Position numbers and translations under genes: made by a program. Below the pieces are notes generated by a model, which was not told where the DNA came from, did no database searches, and saw nothing but the letters and a program-made list of their open reading frames with translations. This document shows, piece after piece, positions 60,370 through 64,000 of a stretch of DNA of 64,000 nucleotides; within the stretch, counting starts at the first letter, position 1, and each line of letters opens with the position of its first letter. Origin of the DNA: Mycobacterium sp. GA-2829 (GTDB lineage Bacteria > Actinomycetota > Actinomycetes > Mycobacteriales > Mycobacteriaceae); assembly GCF_001499965.1 (NCBI RefSeq), contig NZ_LQIT01000011.1:58863-122862 (forward strand). Direction: 5' to 3'.

Positions 60370-60395
60370 GTCGCGGACCCCGAAGGATCCGCGAC
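60370..60395 (-). terminator. hairpin downstream of tRNA-Leu
   Basis: GTCGCGGA (60370-60377) pairs with TCCGCGAC (60388-60395) around a 10-base loop, 15 bases beyond the 3' end of the tRNA. Confidence 0.6.
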
Positions 60396-60410
60396 CTCTG
60401 CGTTCAAGTG

Positions 60411-60493
60411 TGGGCGAAGGGGGACTTGAACCCCCACGTCCCGAAGGACACTGGCACCTGAAGCCAGCGCGTCTGCCATTCCGCCACTCGCCC
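60411..60493 (-). tRNA. leuT: tRNA-Leu, anticodon CAG
   Basis: The minus strand folds as a class II tRNA of 83 nt: acceptor 5' GGGCGAG pairs with TTCGCCC (one G-U), the anticodon stem CTGGC/GCCAG encloses the loop TTCAGGT with anticodon CAG, a long variable arm follows (TGTCCTTCGGGACG), and the T arm is GGGGG-TTCAAGT-CCCCC. The 3' CCA is not encoded. It decodes CUG, the most used leucine codon in high-GC genomes. In M. tuberculosis a tRNA-Leu gene also lies beside fhaA. Confidence 0.95.
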
Positions 60494-60713
60494 TAACGAC
60501 CGCAGGAGCCTATCACCCACGCCGCGTCGACCCCAAAACGCCAGCAGCGGCGTGATGGACACCGCACTGACCAGCCACGATGTGATTCTCAGAGTTTCGT
60601 TGGTCCCCCGGGCAGAACGTGGGTAGATACCATGCAGGAAGATCGCGGACCAGCCGACACGCGGCGGTCCGGCTGCGCGAACAGGCACGACCACAATTGA
60701 GACGGGCGGTGAC

Positions 60714-62087
60714 ATGGGTCTGGTGGACCGGATCGAGCGCAAGCTCGAATCCACCGTCGGCGACGCATTCGCCCGCGTCTTCGGCGGATCGATCGTCCCG
60801 CAGGAGGTGCAGGCCCTGCTGCGGCGCGAAGCCGAGGCCGGGATCCGTCCCGTCGGCCGCGGCCATGTTTTGGCCCCGAATGATTACGTAATTACCCTCA
60901 GTGTGCCCGACCACGCGAAGGTGAGCGCAGATCCCGACCTGACCGCGTCCACTTTCGCCAAGCATCTGGAGGGATACATCCGTGAGCAGGGGTGGCAAAC
61001 GTATGGTGATGTGGTCGTCAAGTTCGAACAGTCACCGAATCTGCACACTGGACAGTTCCGCGCTCGTGGTGCGATCAACCCCGACTCCACCACAGGCGAA
61101 CCCGCCCCAGCACACCGAGACCATGCGTTCCCCGCAGAATCAGGAGTACCGATGAGTGACAACCCGACGTACCGCGGCGGCGGCCAGGGACAGGGTCGTC
61201 CCGGCGACGAGTACTACGACGAGGGCTACGGACGTCCCCAGGACGAGGCGCGCGGCCAGGAGCCCCGCGCCCCCTACCCGCCGGAGCAGGGCGGCTACCC
61301 GCCCCGCGGCGGATACCCCGAGCAGGGCGGCTACCCCGACCGCGGCGGATACCCCGACCAGGGTGGCTACGGCGGCGGCTACGGCCAGGGTCAGGGCGGC
61401 TACGGCCCGCCCCCCGGCGGCGGCTACGACCAGGGCTACCGTCCCGCGCCGGGCGGCTACCCGCCCCCGCCTGCCGGTGGTCAGCCCGGCTACGGCGCCC
61501 CCGGCGCCGATTACGACTACGGCCGCGGCCCCGGTCGTCACGAGGACGGCGGCTACGGCCGGCCGGGGTACCCCGATCAGGGCGGCTATCCCGACCAGGG
61601 CGGCTACGGCGGTGGCTACGGCGCCCCGGCAGGCGGCCGCCAGGACTACGGCCAGGACTACGGCCGCGGCTACGGTGAGCCCGCGGGCGGCTACGCCGAC
61701 CCCGGCTACGGCGAGCCCGCCCAGCGCGACTACGACTACGGCCAGCAGGGTGGCTACGGCGCCGGCTACGGCCAGCCCGACTACCCGGCGGCGGGCGTGG
61801 GCACCACGGTGACCCTGCAGCTCGACGACGGCAGCGGACGCACCTACCAGCTGCGTGAGGGCGCCAACGTCATCGGCCGCGGCCAGGACGCGCAGTTCCG
61901 ACTTCCGGACACCGGCGTCTCCCGCCGCCACCTGGAGATCCGCTGGGACGGTCAGGTCGCGCTGCTGTCGGATCTGAACTCCACCAACGGCACCACGGTG
62001 AACAATGCACCCGTCCAGGAATGGCAGCTCGCTGACGGCGACGTGATCCGGCTGGGCCACTCCGAGATCATCGTCCGGGTGCACTGA
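60714..62087 (+). CDS. fhaA: FhaA, FHA-domain protein
   Basis: A 457-residue protein. The N-terminal DUF3662 domain (about 1-130) begins [24 protein letters not shown]; a long Gly/Tyr/Pro/Gln-rich disordered region (about 150-360) with many [13 protein letters not shown] repeats follows; the FHA domain is at the end (about 370-455) with [24 protein letters not shown] and [11 protein letters not shown]. FhaA is a substrate of PknA/PknB and, in M. tuberculosis, binds the phosphorylated MviN pseudokinase to control peptidoglycan synthesis. ATG 60714 is the family start. fhaB and pstP follow on the same strand. Confidence 0.95.
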   Translation: MGLVDRIERKLESTVGDAFARVFGGSIVPQEVQALLRREAEAGIRPVGRGHVLAPNDYVITLSVPDHAKVSADPDLTASTFAKHLEGYIREQGWQTYGDVVVKFEQSPNLHTGQFRARGAINPDSTTGEPAPAHRDHAFPAESGVPMSDNPTYRGGGQGQGRPGDEYYDEGYGRPQDEARGQEPRAPYPPEQGGYPPRGGYPEQGGYPDRGGYPDQGGYGGGYGQGQGGYGPPPGGGYDQGYRPAPGGYPPPPAGGQPGYGAPGADYDYGRGPGRHEDGGYGRPGYPDQGGYPDQGGYGGGYGAPAGGRQDYGQDYGRGYGEPAGGYADPGYGEPAQRDYDYGQQGGYGAGYGQPDYPAAGVGTTVTLQLDDGSGRTYQLREGANVIGRGQDAQFRLPDTGVSRRHLEIRWDGQVALLSDLNSTNGTTVNNAPVQEWQLADGDVIRLGHSEIIVRVH

Positions 62088-62226
62088 GCGCACGCGCCGG
62101 TCACGTTCAGGTCAAGCTGTCGGCTTCGTCTTCGCCCCGATCGCAACCCCAAGTATCGTGACGTTGCCAGCAGGCGCGGACGACGGTCATACCGACGTGC
62201 GGTGAACAGGACGGAGAGGACGTCAG

Positions 62227-62691
62227 ATGCAGGGGTTGGTGCTGCAGCTGACGCGTGTCGGCTTCCTGCTGCTGCTGTGGCTGTTCATCTGGTCGGTGCT
62301 GCGAATCCTGCGCACCGATATCTACGCACCCACCGGCGCGGTCATGGTGCGCCGCGGGCTGGCGCTGCGCGGCTCACTGCTGCCCAACCGGCAACGCAAC
62401 GTGGCCCGGCAGCTCGTCGTCACCGAGGGCGCGCTGACCGGCACCCGGATCACGCTCGGCACCCAGCCGGTGTTGATCGGTCGTGCCGATGACTCCACGC
62501 TGGTGCTGACCGACGACTACGCGTCCACCCGGCACGCCCGGCTGTCGCCGCGCGGCTCCGAGTGGTATGTCGAGGACCTAGGATCGACCAACGGCACATA
62601 CCTTGACAGGGCGAAGGTGACGACTGCGGTAAGGGTTCCGATGGGCACGCCGGTTCGGATCGGCAAGACGGTGATCGAGTTACGCCCGTGA
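62227..62691 (+). CDS. fhaB: FhaB (FipA), membrane-anchored FHA protein
   Basis: A 154-residue protein with an N-terminal membrane helix (LVLQLTRVGFLLLLWLFIWSVL) and a C-terminal FHA domain (VLIGRADDSTLVL, STRHARLSPRG, LGSTNGTYLDRAKV). FhaB/FipA is a PknA/PknB substrate that takes part in septal peptidoglycan regulation. ATG 62227 follows GGAGAGG. The stop overlaps the GTG of pstP (GTGA), so the two are translationally coupled. Confidence 0.95.
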   Translation: MQGLVLQLTRVGFLLLLWLFIWSVLRILRTDIYAPTGAVMVRRGLALRGSLLPNRQRNVARQLVVTEGALTGTRITLGTQPVLIGRADDSTLVLTDDYASTRHARLSPRGSEWYVEDLGSTNGTYLDRAKVTTAVRVPMGTPVRIGKTVIELRP

Positions 62692-64000
62692 CGCTCGTAC
62701 TGCGGTATGCCGCGCGCAGCGATCGCGGCCTCGTCCGCGCCAACAACGAGGACTCCGTCTACGCCGGTGCCCGCCTGCTCGCGCTCGCCGACGGTATGGG
62801 CGGCCACGCCGCGGGTGAGGTCGCCTCGCAGTTGGTGATCGCCGCGCTGGCCCACCTCGACGACGACGAACCCGGCGGCGACCTGCTCAGCAAGCTCGAC
62901 CAGGCGGTGCGCGAAGGCAACTCGGCGATCGCCGCCCACGTCGAGGCCGACCCCGAACTCGACGGGATGGGCACCACGCTCACCGCGATCCTGTTCGCGG
63001 GCAACCGCCTCGGGCTGGTCCACATCGGCGACTCGCGCGGCTACCTGATGCGCGACGGTGAACTCACCCAGATCACCAAGGACGACACCTTCGTCCAGAC
63101 GCTCGTCGACGAGGGCCGCATCACCGCCGAGGAGGCGCACAGCCACCCACAGCGGTCGCTGATCATGCGGGCGCTCACCGGTCACGAGGTCGAACCGACG
63201 CTGATCATGCGGGAGGCCCGCGCCGGCGATCGCTATCTGCTGTGCTCGGACGGCCTGTCGGATCCGGTCAGCCACGAGACCATCGCCGAGGCGCTGCAGA
63301 TCGCCGACGTCGCCGAAAGCGCCGACCGCCTCATCGAATTGGCGTTGCGCGGCGGCGGCCCCGACAACGTCACCGTGGTCGTGGCCGATGTGGTCGACTA
63401 CGACTACGGCCAGACCGCCCCCATCCTCGCCGGCGCGGTCTCCGGTGACGACGATCAGCCCCCGCCCAACACCGCCGCCGGCCGCGCCTCGGCGTTCAAC
63501 CCGAAGCGCAACGCACCGAAACGTGTTGTGGCGCAGCCCGAAGAGCCCGTCAAGAAGCCTCGGTCGAAGCGCCGCATGATCATCGCGGCGACGCTGCTGG
63601 TGCTCGTCGTGCTCGCCGGGCTGGCGATCGGCCGGCAGATCGTGCGCAGCAACTACTACGTGACCGCGCACGAGGGCACCGTATCGATCATGCGCGGTGT
63701 GGACGGCTCGTTTCTCGGTTACCGGCTGCAGGAGCCGTACCTGCTGGGCTGCCTCAACGCCCGCAACGAACTGTCGTTGATCAGCGCCGGACAGTCCGGT
63801 GAGAACCGCGGCTGCCAGCTGCTCGCCGTCCAGGACATGCGCGAATCCGAACGCGCACAGGTGATCGCCGGTCTGCCCGGCGGATCCCTCGACGAGGCCA
63901 TCGCCCAGATCGAGGAGCTGGCCGGCAGCTCGGTGCTGCCGATCTGCCCGCCGCCCGCGCCTGCGACCACCCGCCGGACTCCGCCGCCCACCCCGGCCAC
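62688..64000 (+). CDS. pstP: Ser/Thr protein phosphatase PstP (C-terminus cut by window edge)
   Basis: A PP2C-type metal-dependent phosphatase that reverses PknA/PknB phosphorylation. The start GTG 62688 overlaps fhaB's stop. The catalytic domain (about 1-240) shows RSDRGLVRANNEDSV, ALADGMGGHAAGEVAS, GMGTTLTAILF, GDSRGYL, LCSDGLSD and GGPDNVTVVV, the PP2C metal and phosphate motifs. A juxtamembrane linker leads to a membrane helix (about 300-320, MIIAATLLVLVVLAGLAIG) and an extracellular domain. 437 codons are visible. It is normally about 500 residues and followed by rodA, pbpA, pknA and pknB near the origin; those lie outside the window. Confidence 0.95.
   Translation, partial: MTLVLRYAARSDRGLVRANNEDSVYAGARLLALADGMGGHAAGEVASQLVIAALAHLDDDEPGGDLLSKLDQAVREGNSAIAAHVEADPELDGMGTTLTAILFAGNRLGLVHIGDSRGYLMRDGELTQITKDDTFVQTLVDEGRITAEEAHSHPQRSLIMRALTGHEVEPTLIMREARAGDRYLLCSDGLSDPVSHETIAEALQIADVAESADRLIELALRGGGPDNVTVVVADVVDYDYGQTAPILAGAVSGDDDQPPPNTAAGRASAFNPKRNAPKRVVAQPEEPVKKPRSKRRMIIAATLLVLVVLAGLAIGRQIVRSNYYVTAHEGTVSIMRGVDGSFLGYRLQEPYLLGCLNARNELSLISAGQSGENRGCQLLAVQDMRESERAQVIAGLPGGSLDEAIAQIEELAGSSVLPICPPPAPATTRRTPPPTPA

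Noticed and set aside
60411..60493. tRNA-Leu as the attachment site of an integrated element
   Set aside because: Neighbours on both sides are ordinary chromosomal genes (eis, fhaA), with no integrase and no duplicated tRNA end.
61250..61790. Possible CRISPR or minisatellite from repeated GGCGGCTACCC units
   Set aside because: The repeats are codon-phased Gly-Gly-Tyr segments in the disordered region of FhaA, without spacers.

Overview
The window is high-GC DNA from a fast-growing, environmental-type Mycobacterium (Mycolicibacterium). The evidence is a complete ESX-1 type VII secretion locus in mycobacterial gene order, WhiB6, an EspM-like regulator, PE35/PPE68, Eis, an MPT63-type secreted protein, many GTG/TTG starts, and the origin-proximal block tRNA-Leu, fhaA, fhaB, pstP. 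From memory, a fructose PTS cluster next to mycP1 is the arrangement of M. smegmatis rather than M. tuberculosis. No rRNA, CRISPR array, transposase or phage gene was seen.

Layout. 1-5.3 kb: a truncated SAM methyltransferase, two TetR regulators, an FUSC-type exporter and a pirin. 5.3-11.2 kb: fructose PTS (ptsI divergent from regulator-fruK-fruA-ptsH). 11.4-32.7 kb: ESX-1, as a plus-strand arm (mycP1, eccE1, espB, espL) facing a long minus-strand arm (espG1, espH, eccA1, eccB1, eccCa1, eccCb1, PE35, PPE68, esxB, esxA, espI, eccD1 and an EspC-like gene). Where the arms meet, a 2.2 kb island with an AbiE-like two-gene module is bracketed by 122-bp direct repeats that duplicate the espL / EspC-like gene junction. 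33-42.3 kb: a second EspI-like ATPase, secreted and membrane proteins, an EspM-like regulator without an FHA domain divergent from whiB6, small housekeeping genes, and a second EspM-like protein that does carry an FHA domain. 42.4-48.1 kb: a translationally coupled three-gene cassette (Fn3-repeat protein, GAP1-like protein, P-loop GTPase) resembling predicted conflict systems. 48.2-49.4 kb: a molybdate-linked pair. 49.4-55.3 kb: a five-gene lipid/steroid-like catabolic operon divergent from a TetR gene with a perfect operator. 55.3-60.3 kb: a collagen-like secreted protein, a standalone membrane pseudokinase, a MetX-like hydrolase, Eis and a small hypothetical. 60.4-64 kb: tRNA-Leu(CAG), fhaA, fhaB and the start of pstP.

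How they work together. ESX-1 genes supply the ATPases (EccA, EccCa/Cb), membrane core (EccB, C, D, E), protease (MycP1), substrates (EsxA/B, PE35/PPE68, EspB, the EspC-like protein) and chaperone (EspG1); WhiB6 and the EspM-like proteins are the likely local regulators. I see no espE, espF, espJ or espK in this window. The strongest candidates for new biology are the AbiE-like island inside ESX-1, at about the place I recall being the variable mating-identity region of M. smegmatis, and the Fn3/GAP1/GTPase cassette.

Limits: all family calls come from reading translations by eye and from memory; no database search was run. Many starts are GTG/TTG and are chosen by ribosome binding site, overlap or family length.
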